A stretch of DNA of 64,000 nucleotides, from assembly GCA_029204225.1 (NCBI GenBank), contig CM055111.1, positions 42,350,815-42,414,814 on the forward strand, written 5' to 3'. The position numbers were made by a program, and so were the translations under genes. Below the pieces are notes generated by a model. The model was not told where the DNA came from and made no database searches. It worked only from the letters and a program-made list of their open reading frames with translations. Each line of letters begins with the position of its first letter. The stretch's first letter is position 1. Below are positions 22,617 to 35,273 of this stretch, one piece after another. The stretch is from Diphasiastrum complanatum. Its lineage: Eukaryota > Streptophyta > Lycopodiopsida > Lycopodiales > Lycopodiaceae.

Positions 22617-22745
22617 CCAAGCTTACTCATCAGCTTTCGCACATACCCACTGATTTTTGACATGATATCAGAGCCTCTGTTTTGATTAGAGGTCCTCTAA
22701 TCCGATATCAATCAATCATCTCTGATAAACCATCAATTTACGACA

Positions 22746-22758
22746 TGGTATCAGAGCG
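22746..22758 (+). promoter_or_regulatory. iMet primer binding site, with a duplicated upstream copy at 22664-22676
   Basis: TGGTATCAGAGCG follows CGACA at 22746. A second, slightly different site, TGATATCAGAGCC, follows TTTTGACA at 22664. The 82-base spacing suggests a small tandem duplication around the primer site. Confidence 0.7.
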
Positions 22759-22776
22759 TACAATTCAGTAATCTAT

Positions 22777-23765
22777 ATTTCTACTACGGATTATCAAGTC
22801 TTGTTTCTATCAAGACATTGTTCTAGCAAGCGCGCAGTCAACAGTATTCTGAAATCATTGTCTCTACGAACGATCTCACTCAACCAACACCTCACTCTTT
22901 CAAGAGTAATTTTGATGCTTCTAGAAGAGGAATTTAAAAAATCTGCAACCTCCTCAGGCTCAGGGTCATATACTCAAGCTCTGTATTCGAAAAGAAATCA
23001 GAAGTTTAGATCAAACAGATTTACATAGTCAGAATATCCTGACAACAGGAGCAATATGCAGTCTGGGTCAAATTTTGACTAGAGATCGAATTTTGGCTCT
23101 GGATCGAATTCTGGTCCAAGGTCGAATTCGGAGGATTTGTCATCATTCCAATCAAAGAAGAACCTATTCTTCAAATACTATAAGAGAGCTGGCTATCTTA
23201 TCAAGGACTGTAGAACTTTAAAACTGAACAATGAGAAGAAAATACAGTTCCAACAACAAGCAAATTCTGCTTCAGCCAGTTTTTCGATCCAACAACAAGA
23301 TGAAGATGAAGCAGCCTTCTTGACCAAGGTCGGAGAACATCATGATATCTATTCTTGGTACCTAGACTCAAGAGCAACTCAACGCATGACTCACCACAAG
23401 GACTAGTTCAGAGATTACAAATCATACACCCACTCTCAAATTGTGCAGCCTTGGAGACAACTCAACTCATTCTATTGAGGGTGAAGGAACAGTCATGATC
23501 AAATTTCAGAGAGGTGAAGTCAAGTTGCTGACCAACGTTCTCCACATTCCAAAATGACCAAAAATTTGTTCTAAGTTAGCAGAATCACATATTAGATTTT
23601 TGACAAATCTCAAAAAGCTCTAGCTTTTGGAAAAAGGATTGGCAATCTTTACAAAATCAGCCACTACAATTCTTCTATTTGTCAGGCTCTTTATACATCC
23701 ACTTCTGAATCACCTGATATGCTTTGGCATTTCAGATTAGACCACCTCAATTCCAATCACTACCT
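22777..23765 (+). pseudogene. Copia gag-protease-integrase remnant (family D)
   Basis: Decayed plus-strand coding sequence. At 23137-23406 a zinc knuckle is readable as YYKRAGYLIKDC, with its first cysteine and its histidine changed. After it comes WYLDSRATQRMTHHKD, in which the protease DSG has become DSR. Further protease and pre-integrase words, ending in LWHFRLDHLN, follow across several frames and stops to about 23765. The element is then cut off by unrelated sequence. It is catalytically dead. Confidence 0.8.
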
Positions 23766-23933
23766 CTAATAACTTATATTCCAAGTATGAACTTAAGAAG
23801 TCCTAAATCTACCATCTTGAATTTACTAGACAAAGAAGCTTTAACATTTCTTATTCCTTCACCATCATTTCCTGTCAATATGATATCATCAACATAAAGT
23901 TCTAAAATGATGATCTTTCCATCATTACATTCG
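23766..23933 (-). pseudogene. Fragment of Copia A reverse transcriptase
   Basis: A 55-codon piece on the minus strand, ECNDGKIIILELYVDDIILT and on to VDLGLLKFILGI. It corresponds to the YVDD region of the element at 6312-12554. Both ends are abrupt, against family D pol on the left and an LTR on the right. Confidence 0.85.
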
Positions 23934-24686
23934 TGTATTGGGTTTCTTTCCTTTCCGCTAGTCAATCTAGCATCAAGAGACGAAGTTAGTTGTCACGCGT
24001 AGGTTCGTTCCCATGAGAGCGATAGTATAGTTCAGATTTCAACATGAATGGAGGATCCAAATCTAACACTAACATCCATTAACCCTAAACATTAACACTA
24101 CATCCATTAACACTACGATCCATTAACACTACGATCCATTAACACTACACATCCACGACAAAGATAGCCTACTCTTTCTCTCTCTCTCCCTTTTTCTCTC
24201 ATAAAAAGTATAATAACACACAATCCCAATAACAATCAGATCCAACAATTAGCAAAAACCAAAGAAAGCATGAGAGATGGAGGAAAAGTTATAGAGAGCA
24301 AGGACATTCATCAATCCATTTTTGAAGAGAACCAATATGCTTTATTGAATGAGGAAATGAACATGAGAATCAACTCAAGTTGGTCCCTTTCTATAGTAGA
24401 GAGGAGGACCCTGGCCTCTGAATCCTATTGGTCCATTTATGCCTCCCTAACTATTCAAATTTAAAAAAGTGTGAGAACCATCCAAATTGGAGGGAAACCC
24501 AACTTTATTCACTAACTTGACATTTAGGCCCTGCGACATTAAAAGTCCCAATAAAAGGCCTATTGACTTTCAACTATTCAAATAACTATGTGATCATCGG
24601 GTTGGACTTACACACGCAGGGCGCCAAATACCTCTCACTTATTAGCTAAGGTTAGGGTTGCCTTGGGATCTGCAAACCCTCCAACA
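23934..24686 (-). repeat. 3' LTR of a Gypsy-like element
   Basis: Runs from TGTATTGGG to CCTCCAACA on the plus strand, about 753 bp. Its left half matches the LTR at 21652. The array around 24060-24145 repeats CATTAACACTA-type words. On the right it abuts a polypurine tract, which makes it the 3' LTR of a minus-strand element whose body lies at higher coordinates. Confidence 0.65.
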
Positions 24687-24704
24687 GTATCCCCCACCAA
24701 AATT
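24687..24704 (-). promoter_or_regulatory. Polypurine tract of the Gypsy-like element
   Basis: The minus strand reads TTTTGGTGGGGGATAC, a G-rich tract of the kind found just before the 3' LTR of plant Gypsy elements. Confidence 0.7.
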
Positions 24705-25344
24705 GGTGGCAATCCCACGACACCTGCTAGATGCAGTTATTGAGGACTTTTATTGGCTTCGCGTCGAATCTTGATTGAATGGTACTACACCTTCTCCGTA
24801 AAGTCGAGGTGTGCAATATTAAAATCTAAATTGTGTGGCAGAAAACAACGATGGGCTCTGGCAATTCACTTTGAGGTTGTCCATGATGTGAAGCATGATT
24901 CCCAGGAGCCTCCCATCATTGTTGCATGCAAGTATAAATGAGCAACCAGCAGCTGATCTTTGATATACTTTGAGGCTATCGCCTTATTTGGATCGAATGC
25001 TAGAGGAGAAAGGCAATCGTTCCATCTGGTTGCCACTGACTCCAACAGAGTTAGATGTTTTGCAAATAGTGCCAATTGTCACACCGTTGGATCTGGAGAG
25101 TGGACATACTCTCTCTGGTATGCTTGTAAAGCCCGGTGGAACTCCACTGATATTGTCCAACTGTAGGGCTGATGGATGATTGGCCAATTGGGCATATGGA
25201 TGGTGATTTTGTCCATAGCCAATCCCAAATCTTTCCATTTATTCTTCTCGGCATTGGCACATAATAAGGATCGACCCGAAATTGGCGAGGGCTGGTTACG
25301 TAACTCCAGATTGATTCCAGAGTTTTCTCAAAAACGATAATTCT
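24705..25344. other. 3' untranslated part of the LTR element
   Basis: Short overlapping frames on both strands, none recognisable. It lies between the polypurine tract and the end of the coiled-coil coding region. Confidence 0.4.
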
Positions 25345-27077
25345 CTATGCCAACTGCTCTCCCAATGCAGGTATTTTGTGCAACTCTTTGCCGGCCTCTA
25401 TCTCGGAGGCCTTGAACTTAAGAATCCATCCACCACGTGAGGACTCATGTGAATGTTGCTTTAAGAAATTCTGGATCTGGTCCTTGACGTTGATGGGCCT
25501 TCTGAATAGAGGTGTGGTCCTTGATGAGGATGGACCCGCTTGCACTGCCGGTAAAATTGGCAGTTGTTCTGGTATTTCTGGAGCTCCCCCCTGGTCCATG
25601 CACGAATCTAACCTTGTATCCATTGGTACATCTTCTTGGTGTGTAGGAGAGAATTGTGGCATGACCGATACGGGGATTTGGGGTCCGGCTTCCAATACCT
25701 GAGCAGCTGCTTTTTCATAGGCGGTGATGGTTTCTTTAGCCTTTGCCAACTCGGTTGAAGCTACTCCTTTGAAGCTGTCAAAGTGGCCTTGGAATCTCTG
25801 AAGGGCCACTTTGTATGTTTCCACTTTCTTAAACAAATACGCGATCTTTGTCGGTGTGAGAGGATGATCTGGTATTTGCGTCTGAAGATAAGCATCATGC
25901 TCAAGGGTGGTCACATCCAATTCACCTTGGAGACGCGTGCGATCTTGCTCTGCCATCTGCAATTGACCCTTCAGTAGTTGCACCTATTGTTTTGCATCCT
26001 GCACGACCTTATCCACCTGATCTTGTGCGATTGTCAGGGCGTTTTGCAGGGAGCTAACGTATTCTTCCAAGCGATCAGCCTGTTGCTGGGCCAGTTTCTT
26101 TTCAGCTTCAGACTTGTCTTCATGCTGCTTGGCAATCTTCAACTCTCGATCCAGCTAGACAATCTTTTGGCTGATCAGAGTGTTTTCAAATCCCATATCT
26201 GAAATTCTCTGCTCCATTTTTTTCTTCTTATCCAGCATAGATTGGATCACTTGCACAAGGCTTGAGACCAAACGGAGAGCATCACCAGAATCTACTGTCG
26301 TGGAGGCGACAGCAGCATGAGAACCTGATGGTACTGTCCTTGGTTGGCGTGGAATAGGTGCCAATACTTTTTCTTCTTCAAAAATATCTTCTTCCTCGAA
26401 ACCCTCAAGCATGGTGGCATTGAATTGCTTCGGTGATTTTACAGCTTGGTCGACCCAAAGTGCAGCCAGGCTATCTTTAGTGTGAGGTTGTTGGCTTACA
26501 TCTTCAACACCGACAGTAGTGTCATGGATCTGTTCGAATTCTCTTCTAGGGGATTGGAGTTCAAAGGGCGCAGGGCTCTGGGACATCTCAAAAATTTTGG
26601 TGGCCCCAAGGGGGTCGAACAGGCTCAGTGATGGCATCAAGGAGGTATCCGTCGTTGGTCTAGTGCAAATCATTGGTGAGGTCGATGTATGGCTTGATGG
26701 CCTGTTTGGCCTGCTTGTGATTGGGTGAGGCCTGTGTACTGGACGCTATACCTATGGCTACAAGGGCGGCCTCAGTGACACGCACCTTGTGTGTTTCTCC
26801 CTGAAAAGTGATATAAAATTTGGATTTTTCTTCCTTCCACGCTTTAAAGGCAAGAGTGATGAAATCCATGTTGATTCTGCCAGAAAAGGCTCTCTCATGA
26901 ATACTCATTGCAGTGAGCAGAGGCTCCGCAAGGGTCATTCACTGAGTGACTATGCTTGTGCTAGGAAGGATCATGATGTCCGTTGCGGATGGGACATCAT
27001 GATGGATAGTATAATGCGGAGACTGGGAAGTATCAGTAGAAGATATGGTGATCAGAAATGAAATGTAAGTATCATGT
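25345..27077 (-). pseudogene. Unrecognised coiled-coil protein gene carried in an LTR element
   Basis: A minus-strand coding region of at least about 570 codons. The pieces 26155-26673 and 25345-25983 are in the same frame, joined through a helical stretch rich in K, E and Q, and separated only by TAG codons at 26155 and 25984. The N-terminal piece (26660-26938) is one frame off, and a TGA precedes it near 26939. In order: an N-terminal globular part (MDFITLAFKAWKEEKSKFYI); a proline/serine-rich acidic linker; a coiled coil of about 150 residues; a second disordered linker; and a basic C-terminus (DQIQNFLKQHSHES). There is no zinc knuckle, DSG or RT. Its place just upstream of a polypurine tract and 3' LTR suggests a gag-like, extra or captured ORF of a non-autonomous element. 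I do not recognise the family. Confidence 0.6.
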
Positions 27078-27508
27078 TGTTTGGAAGGCTTTGGTTGCGG
27101 GAAAAATTTGCAACAGCTTCGCTAGCACAAGTGAGGAATGAATCGAATGCAGCCAACTTATAGGTGAATTTGGTGGGTCCATTACACTGAATACTAGTTT
27201 GGCGGATCAGTTTAGAACAAAATGGTATTCAATATATACATAATGTTACAGGTGTCCAGATGAAGAAAGTACAGGGTGGATGTGCTGTCTGTAGGAGATT
27301 GTGTGTGGCTGTAGTTGTTGTCCAGTCTGTTAGCGCAGCTTCATGGGCATGAAGAGGGTGTGACGTCAGCCTTTGCTTTTCGTCTAATCATTGCCTGTGA
27401 GAATTTGCATGTTAATATGCAGACTGCGCGACAACGCGAGTAAATATGCAGCATGAATGGAGGCAGATTAGAATGGAATTTAGGTGACTAGAGGAAATAA
27501 ATCCAACA
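27078..27508 (-). repeat. 3' LTR of Copia element C (left end approximate)
   Basis: Ends ATCCAACA against a polypurine tract (CCCCCTCTTAAT on the plus strand). The left end at TGTTTGGA is inferred from its inverted match to the right end. The interior resembles the LTR at 48571-49503 in part. Confidence 0.65.
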
Positions 27509-30500
27509 CCCCCTCTTAATATGGATCCGCGAATGCCTTGATCTTCAGACTAAGCAATGCACAAAATTTTTTATGTGCATTAACACTAAATGCTTTCGTG
27601 AATATGTCTGCAACCATCTCCTACGTTCTACAGTACGTTAAGCTTACTTCCTTGTTAAGAACCTTGCCCCTGATGTAGTGATATCTGATTTCAATGTGCT
27701 TACTCCTAGAGTGAGATCTAGGGTTGGCCGATAAGACAATAACACTTTGATTATCACAAAACAAAATTGTAGGGCTATACTGATTCAGATTAACATCCGA
27801 CAGTAAATTTCTCAACCAAAACGCTTCCTTGATAGATTGAGAAGCAACAATGTATTTTGCTTCTGTAAAAGAAGTGTGACAGAAGTTTGCTTACAACTGT
27901 TCCATGAGATAGGACCGCCGGTGAAGAAGAATGTAAATCCAGATGTGGATTTACGATTGTCTACATTTCCTCCCCAGCTTGCATCAGAATAACCACTGAG
28001 TTGATGAAGATTGTCGTTGCTGACATCTCCATAGCAGATGCATTGGTCCATGGTAGCTCAAATATATCCCATGACTCGTATGAGAGCCTTCCAATGGGTA
28101 ATGCCAAGATTAGCCATGTATTGGTTGAGTGAGCTTACAACAAAAGAGATATTAGGTCTTGTACAGACCATTGCGTATATGAGAGATCCCAGTATCGATC
28201 GATAAGGGTATTCTCTCATTTGTTCCATTCCTACTTGGTCTGGAGACATTGGTTCTTTGACAGATGCAGGCCTGGATCCATTGGTGAGTGAGCTAATTTA
28301 CAATTCATCAAATTGTATATGTTAAGAACATTGTGAAGATACCTTTGTTGAGTGATGTAAATCCGTCGATTTGCTCTGTCTATGTGGATTTGAATTTCTA
28401 GATAGAAGTGAGTTTCACTCAGATCAATCATGTTGAACCCTAAAAATAGCATCTGCTTCGAATCCTTGACCATATTGGTATTGTTGCTGAAGAGCAATGT
28501 ATCATCCACGTACAAGGTGATGATAATGAAGGATTGTTGTACTGACTTGGAATAGACGTTGCAATCAACAATGCTTGGTTTGAATCCTTGTTCAATGAGG
28601 AATGTGTTGATCCTCTGAAACCAAGCTCTGACAGACTGTTTCAAGCCGTACAGTGCTTTGTGGAGTTTACAAACATGATTTTTCACACCTTCTAGAACGT
28701 ATCCTTCGGGTTGGATCATGTAGATATCTTTTTGTGTCACTCCATTCAGATAGGCTGTTTGTATATCGAGTTGATGCACTTTAAGGTCAGCAACTGCAGC
28801 ATAAGACAGGAGCATTCGGATTGACGAATGTTTGACGACTAGACTAAAAGTCTCACTATAGTTGACATTCGGGATCTGGGTAAATCCTTGTGCTACTAGT
28901 CTTGCCTTCCTTTGGTCAATTGCTCCGTTGGCATTGTATTTGACCTTAAAGATCCATTTGTAATCAATGATATTGCAGCCAATAGGAGCTTTGACTAATG
29001 ACCATGTCTGGTTCCTGATCAAAGAGGAATACTCTCTGTCCATAGCTTCTCTCCAGAGATCAGAGTCTGGTTGGCTGAGTGCCTCTTCGACTGTAGTCGG
29101 TTCTTGTATCAAGAGACAAGCAGACTCAGAAGTATACTTTGTGGGCTGTGTGTGCACTCGGCTTGATCTTCTGGGAGGATTCGATTGAAGAACCGCTCCT
29201 GGGATTTGTTGCTGGGTAGCAAAAACATCTTCGTCTGATTCGCTGTCTAAAAGTGGTTCAACAATAGACACATCTGAGCTCAAAGCTCAAACTGTCATGT
29301 CAACGGCAGGTGATGAGGGTTCTTCTTGAGCAACATCCTTGCCTTTGAGGTCGACGAACTGATCCTTGATGAAGAATGTATCCTGGCTATACAAGATTTG
29401 CTGGGTATCAGGATCATACAGCTTATAAGTATTATCAGATGAAGTATATCCGATCAGGATGGTCTTGAAACCTTGGAAGTCCAATTTTTTCCTCGTGTCT
29501 TTTGGGATCTGCGCGTAGGCAATGAACTCAAACGCTCTTAGGTTTTTCAAAGAAGGCTTAGAGCCTGTCCACATCTCATGGGGTGTCTTGTCTGAGAGGG
29601 CCTTGGTCGAACATCTATTCTGGACATAAGCTGTAGTAGACAGCTTCAACCCAGAATCTCTTAGGCAACGATGCATGCGATAGCATACATTTGGCAGATT
29701 CAACCAGAGTACGGTTCTTCCTCTTGGCTAAGCCATTAGACTGAGGACTGTAAGGAGTGATGAATTGCTACTCAATCCCTTGGGTTTGGCAGTACTCCTT
29801 AAACTCGATAGAGATATATTCTCCACCGTTGTTTGACCTGAGGGCCTTAATTGTCCTTCCAGTCTCCTTCTCTACATGATCCTTGAAGATTCTGAAGCAG
29901 TTGAGGGCTTTTGATTTTCTCTTTATAAAATACACCATGGTCCTTCTGAAAAATTCATCAATAAAGGTTATAAAATACTTGGCATCCTTCAACAAAGGAT
30001 TTTTCATCGGGCCACAAATATCTGAATGTACAACATCTAGCAATCCTGATTTAAAAGGTTTCCTAGTCTGTTTACCAACTAGACAGCCTTGACAGATAGG
30101 TAACTTGACTCTTTCGCGAGGATAGTCGAGATCAAGAACAATAGATTGTCTAGACATTCGTTGTACAATAACATGATTTAAATGACCAAGTCTATAATGC
30201 CAAAGTAAATCTTTATTTGAATGAATTGCAGTACTAAGAGCCTGACTAGAGGCAGAAAAACAATGACTCAATTTGTACAAGTATCCATGTCTCTTTTTGA
30301 GTGCTAGGATCTTGCCTGTCCTATCAACTACTTTACACTGATCACATTCGAATTCTACTCTGTGTCCTAGATTTGTGATTTAGCTTATAGAGAGCAGATT
30401 CGTAGATAAATTTGGTACATAAAGGACTTTAGAGAGTAGCTTAGACTGATCATTAGCAAAGTTTAATCTTATAGTGCCTTCACCTTTAATAGCCTGTGTG

Positions 30501-31258
30501 CTATTGTCACCAAGGTGGACATATTTCTGGGTACTGTAAGATGTATAGGACTCGAAACAGCCAATGAGACTAGTCATATGCTGAGTGGCTCAGGAATCCA
30601 GGAACCAAGAACTGTCGCCAAATGCTCCTTGATGGCTGGTCATGAATGCATCATGATCCGTTTCTTGAATAGGCTGTGGAGCTTCTACAGCTGCATTTGC
30701 CACTGGATTTGATTGTCCCTTATTGTTGTTCTTCGCTTGAAGTATTCGGCAGTCTTGTATTTCGTGGTTGTTTCATTTTCAATATCTGCAGAACGGTTTC
30801 TTCTTTGTCTGCAGATTCGACTGTTTCTTGTGCTGAGCTGGTTTCTAGTCTGGCTTTGATTGCTTCGGGCCTTTCTTCTTCTTTTGCTTTGTCGTACTCT
30901 TGTTGGTGTACAAGGCGTGAGAATCAGCTGAGGAACTTGAGGCTTCATTCCTCGGCGTGTCTTCCTGCAACAACATAGTAATGACTCTCAAAAGAGTCAA
31001 TTCTAGATGAGTCGTGATGATCATCACCCAGCTGTCGTAAGAGCTTGGCAAACTTGTAAGCAATTGCATCACTGCATCTTGATCGTCAATGACAGATCCG
31101 ACAGCGGCCATTTGTCTTAGCAAGTTCTTGAATTGATTAATGTGATTCTGCAAAAAATCACCATTCATCATCTTGAGGGAGTAGAATTTCTTCTTGAGAT
31201 GTAGCTTGGAAGCTATATCTCGCACTTCATATAGTGTTCTCTGATATGATGACTTTTT
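27509..31258 (-). pseudogene. Decayed Copia gag-pol (element C)
   Basis: Reading leftward on the minus strand: gag core with FKNLLRQMAAVGS (30845-31225); a decayed protease/pre-integrase segment (30380-30577); integrase with LWHYRLGHLNH, LDVVHSDICGP and ALRSNNGGEYIS (29768-30280); integrase C-terminus and linker (29287-29703); RT with YVDDTLLF and GLKQSVRAWF (28231-29283); and RNase H pieces (27621-28249) ending HSRSKHIEIRYHYIRG. At least six breaks divide the frame. The N-terminal gag, primer site and 5' LTR are missing, cut near 31258. It is close to the element at 50525-53534. Confidence 0.92.
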
Positions 31259-31404
31259 AAATTTTGTTCATCATTCTTTTTCTTTTTCATTTCATTCATT
31301 TTTTTGTCTTTTCCAAAAAACAAAATCAAGAAGTGGTGAAAAACAACAAAATTTGTAAGACAACAAAAGTAAAATTGAGGAGATTTTTTATCATGCTGGT
31401 TGAA

Positions 31405-31770
31405 CTAGCTGCCTATTCTTCCATCTATGTGTTCCAAAATAACTGCTCCGTAGGACATTATTTCTTTCACTTTGTAAGGTCCTTCATCTATAAATTTCAG
31501 TTTCCCTTTGATCAATTCGGTTTTATACATCAATGCTAGATTCCCTTCCTTTAGATCTTTTTTGTGTAAACGATGATCGTGCCATGCCTTGCGATGGGCT
31601 TTCTCTACTACTAATGCATGGATTGCCATCAATCTGGTTTCACAAAGTTTTTGCAAAGTCTCATGATGCATTTGTAAAGATTTTGCATCATCCAGCCGTT
31701 CTGTTGCTGCTATGTGTAAGGATGGTACCAGAAATTTGATCGGCATAACTCCGGTTGGTATAAAATACAA
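31405..31770 (-). pseudogene. Gypsy integrase C-terminal fragment
   Basis: The minus-strand frame ends with KGKLKFIDEGPYKVKEIM, the GPY/F module that follows the core of Gypsy integrases. Upstream it has a typical linker (RLMAIHALVVEKAHRKAWHD). It is isolated between the Copia C truncation and a second Gypsy remnant. It is related to, but not identical with, the module at 32281-32466. Confidence 0.75.
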
Positions 31771-32280
31771 AATGTGTCACCATTAGATAATGTCTAAATT
31801 TCTTCACGAAAAATACTATGGCAACGCTTCTCGTTTTGTTGTAAAGTAATTCTTCTCAAGATCCATAAGCTGTCAACTAGCAAATTTGATAGGATAGTCT
31901 TTCTTGTTCAGCGAATTGTTTGCGAATTTCGATAGTGGATATCTGATGAAAAAAACTAACTTTTTCTATTTTTAGATTTTTTTTGTCTCTGAGACAAAAT
32001 TTGTGGATGTCAAAAATGAATTGTACACTGTAAAAAAGTGGTCAGGCGAATTCTATCTAAGATGGTGTAAGACAATTCTTTTGAAACTAATGGCTTTTGT
32101 GGCTTTCTCAGAGAAGACTATTGGTATACTTGATTAGATAGTATCTTGACAGTTTGAACAAGAAAGCACAACAAAAATTTTGTCGAAATGGTAGGCAGTC
32201 AATAAGAAAAATAAAGAAGAACAGTATGAAAGAAAACAACTAATACATATCAAGATAAAAACAAGGTTCATTGTACTTTC
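31771..32280. other. AT-rich spacer, no gene
   Basis: No recognisable open frame. Possibly LTR or untranslated sequence of one of the flanking Gypsy remnants. Confidence 0.4.
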
Positions 32281-34560
32281 TCAGTCGGCTCCCATTGACC
32301 ACAGTGTGAGGATATTGCCTTGAAGAATTTGGAGTTGTACATATCCAGAGGCAAAGATTGTTTTAATGACGTAAGGTCCTTGGCCAGAAAATTTTAGTTT
32401 GCCTTTGAAGGCTTTGGCATGGTATAGTAGGACCTTATCTCCAAACTGGAAGTCTCTAAGTTTCAATGATTGATCATGCCATGTTTTTTGTCATTGTTTG
32501 TGGACTTGTTGAGCATGGATGCTGATCCGTCGTGTTTCACAAAGTTGCTCCAGATGGAATAACCTGTTTGCGAGATTCTGTTGAGTATCAAGCTCAAGGT
32601 TATAGGCCACTCGAAGGGAGGGGATATGAAATTCCCCAGGCATAACCGCTTCTTGGCCATATATTAGCTAGAAAGGAGTTAAGCTTGTAGCTCTCTTCGG
32701 GGTGGTGCGATAAGCCCAAAGAGCAGCATGGAGTTCGAGTTCCTAATCAGATCGGCTGGATTCGACGGTCGTGGTGAGAATTCCACATAGGATTTTATTG
32801 GTGGATTCTGCCTGGCCATTGCATCATGGATAGTATGGGAAACTTTTGCGATGTACCACAAAATTTTTTGAAAGGAGATTTGCTATGATAGAGTTAAGGA
32901 AATGTGTACCCCTATCACTAATAAGATCTAGAGGACATTCGAAACAAACTATAACCTATTCATATAGAAAATTTGAGGTAGAACGAGCGTCAGCATTGCG
33001 AACACCTCTTGCTTCAGCCCATTTGGTGCAATAGTCCGTAGCTACTATGATGTAACGAGATTGTGTGTGTCGAGCAGTAGGACTAATAGGTCTGACATAA
33101 TCAATCCCCCATTTCTGGAAAGCTTGATCAGTTGGTACAGGGTGTAAAGGCATGTGCATTGGCAGACATCACAGGCCTTAGTGTAATTGTGCATATCCTG
33201 GAAGAGTGTTGGCCACCAAAAACTGGCCAAGCAGATTTTCTTAGCAGTTGTTTCAGAAGAGAAATAACCTGCACCAATACCTTCATGAGTGAGAGAAATT
33301 ATAGAGGGTATTTCACCTTCCATAAGACATTTTCGGATGATTCCATCTAACCTTTGTCTTAGAGTTGTCCTGCAACTTATGTATATGGTTTAGTTTTGAG
33401 GACCAACACACGTTGTTCAGGTTTAGAGAAGTAAGGATCCATCTGGCCTGAAATTAAATATTTTGTAATTTTCTTAGCCCATACAGGTGTAGAGTCAACT
33501 TGGAAAAGGATTGCATCTAGTAAATCAGCGTTGATGTCTTGACCAGGGGTAGGAAGGTTAGGGATTCAGGATAGATGGTCTGCTAGAAAATGCTGAACTC
33601 CCTCACGAACCACGATTCTAAACTCAAATTCTCATAGTAATAGGATCCATCTAGTAATACGGCATGTGGTGCAGGTCTTGTTGATGAGATACAATAGTGC
33701 TTGATGATCAGTGAAGTACACAAAAACTTTTCCTAGAAGATAATGGCAAAACTTCTGAATCGCATATACCATTGCCAAGGCTTCACGTTTAGTAGTGGTA
33801 TAATTGACTTCAGCAGGTATGAATTGTCGACTAAGAAAACAGATTGGGTAGTCCCTTTTGAATTCTCCCGGTTGGGTGAGCACTGCTCCAATGGCATACT
33901 TGGATGCATCGGCATGCACATGGAATTCTTTAGAATAATCAGGAGCCCGAAAGATGGGTGCATTGGTAAGGGCTTCTTTGAGTTGATTAAATGCGACACG
34001 TTGTTCATCCGTCCATTTGGGAACTAAACTACTTTGTAGATTAGGCGTGCTTTGTTAGCGAAATCGAAAATAAAGCACCGATAGTAGTTGGCGTGGCCAA
34101 GGACAGAGTAAACTTCACGTATTGTATGCGGTTCCGGTAGATTTTGAATGATAAGGATCTTTTCAGGGTCAGTGGCAATGCCATTTCAGAAAATAATATG
34201 TCCTAACACAATACCATGTGATACCCAGATCTGGCATTTTTCAGGATTAAGAGAGATGCCGAAGTGTTGACATTGGATAAATTTTTTTTTGAGCACAGAC
34301 AGATGGCGTGTTTCTTCTGAATTTGCTCCTAAATCGTCCAAGTAAACCTCTAAGGTATCACCCATCTACTGAGAAAAGGCCGCTTGCATAACACGTTGGA
34401 AGGTGCTAGAAGCATTGTAGAGACCAAAGAGCATGACTTTCCAGCAAAAGGTTTCCCATTCTGTGGCAAAAGCGGTTTTATGTTGATATTCTTCAGCGAT
34501 TTGGATCAAATTTATCCGCTAAAGCCATCTAAGAAGGAGTAAGCCTCATCGTAAATCAAG
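32281..34560 (-). pseudogene. Ty3/Gypsy pol remnant (RT, RNase H, integrase)
   Basis: Domains occur in Gypsy order on the minus strand. RT is highly broken at about 34050-34560, with FLDGFSG, EVYLDDLGANS and LNPEKCQIWV. RNase H is at 33632-33919 (MHADASKYAIGAVLTQPG, FTDHQALLYL). Next come the integrase zinc region (ASFWWPTLFQDMHNYTKAC.VC, about 33150-33323) and core (WGIDYVRPISPTARHTQSRY, about 32880-33159). The GPY/F-like C-terminus (KGKLKFSGQGPYVIKTIF) is at 32281-32466. Many stops and frameshifts are present, and no gag, protease or LTR is recognised. Confidence 0.88.
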
Positions 34561-34590
34561 AGGACAGGCAGCAGAAGCTTGACGTTGGCA

Positions 34591-35273
34591 TGTAGGAACG
34601 GAAACATAACAATTAGCAGCAGAAATATTCAAGATGAATTATTCATACAAATTGCGCAAACGAACAATACAGTAGTGAGACAAAAAATGCACTCTGATAA
34701 ATATCAAACAATGAGTACAATGTTTGAAATGATAACTTCAGCTTGATTGTTGAGCATGATTATGCTGGCTACAGATAACTCTGATTATAATGAAAAACCT
34801 TACATAGCTTGATTTAGCTAGTAGATTAATATTTACAAGTGTCTTAAAAATATCTAACAAGCATTGAATGCTATTTATGCCAATCTTTGTATATGTACAA
34901 AGTAGGTAACCGCCCTTGGGATATTTAGTTGTCCAATTGTTTTAGGGTTGATGACAATTTGGCGAATTCGGTCTGCCACTGTTGCAAAAAACCCGAAAAA
35001 CCCTAAGGTGCCTTTGAACAGAGAAAGCATGTAAATCCCGAAGGTGCGAAAATCCCGAAGGTAGGCCTAAAATGGATTTCAAGGCATTTTGGTCACTGTG
35101 TCGCATTTTTCCTGAAGGTGCAAAAAATGCGAAGATGCCTTTTAAAAAATGTTTTAAGGGAAAAACGAAGATTGTGAAAAATGTGAAGGTCCGAAATATG
35201 TAATCGGCCTTTGACTATTTTCAGGATGCTAATTACTTGAACGATTGTTAAGGTTGAGCATTAAAATTTAACA
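34591..35273 (-). repeat. 3' LTR of Copia element D
   Basis: 683 bp from TGTAGGAACGG to AAATTTAACA on the plus strand, abutting a polypurine tract (CTCCCCCTTAATG on the plus strand). Between 34990 and 35200 it carries several CCGAAGGTGC-like words. A TATA-like CATAAATAGC occurs on the minus strand near 34870. It matches 22205-22616 in inverted orientation. Confidence 0.8.
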
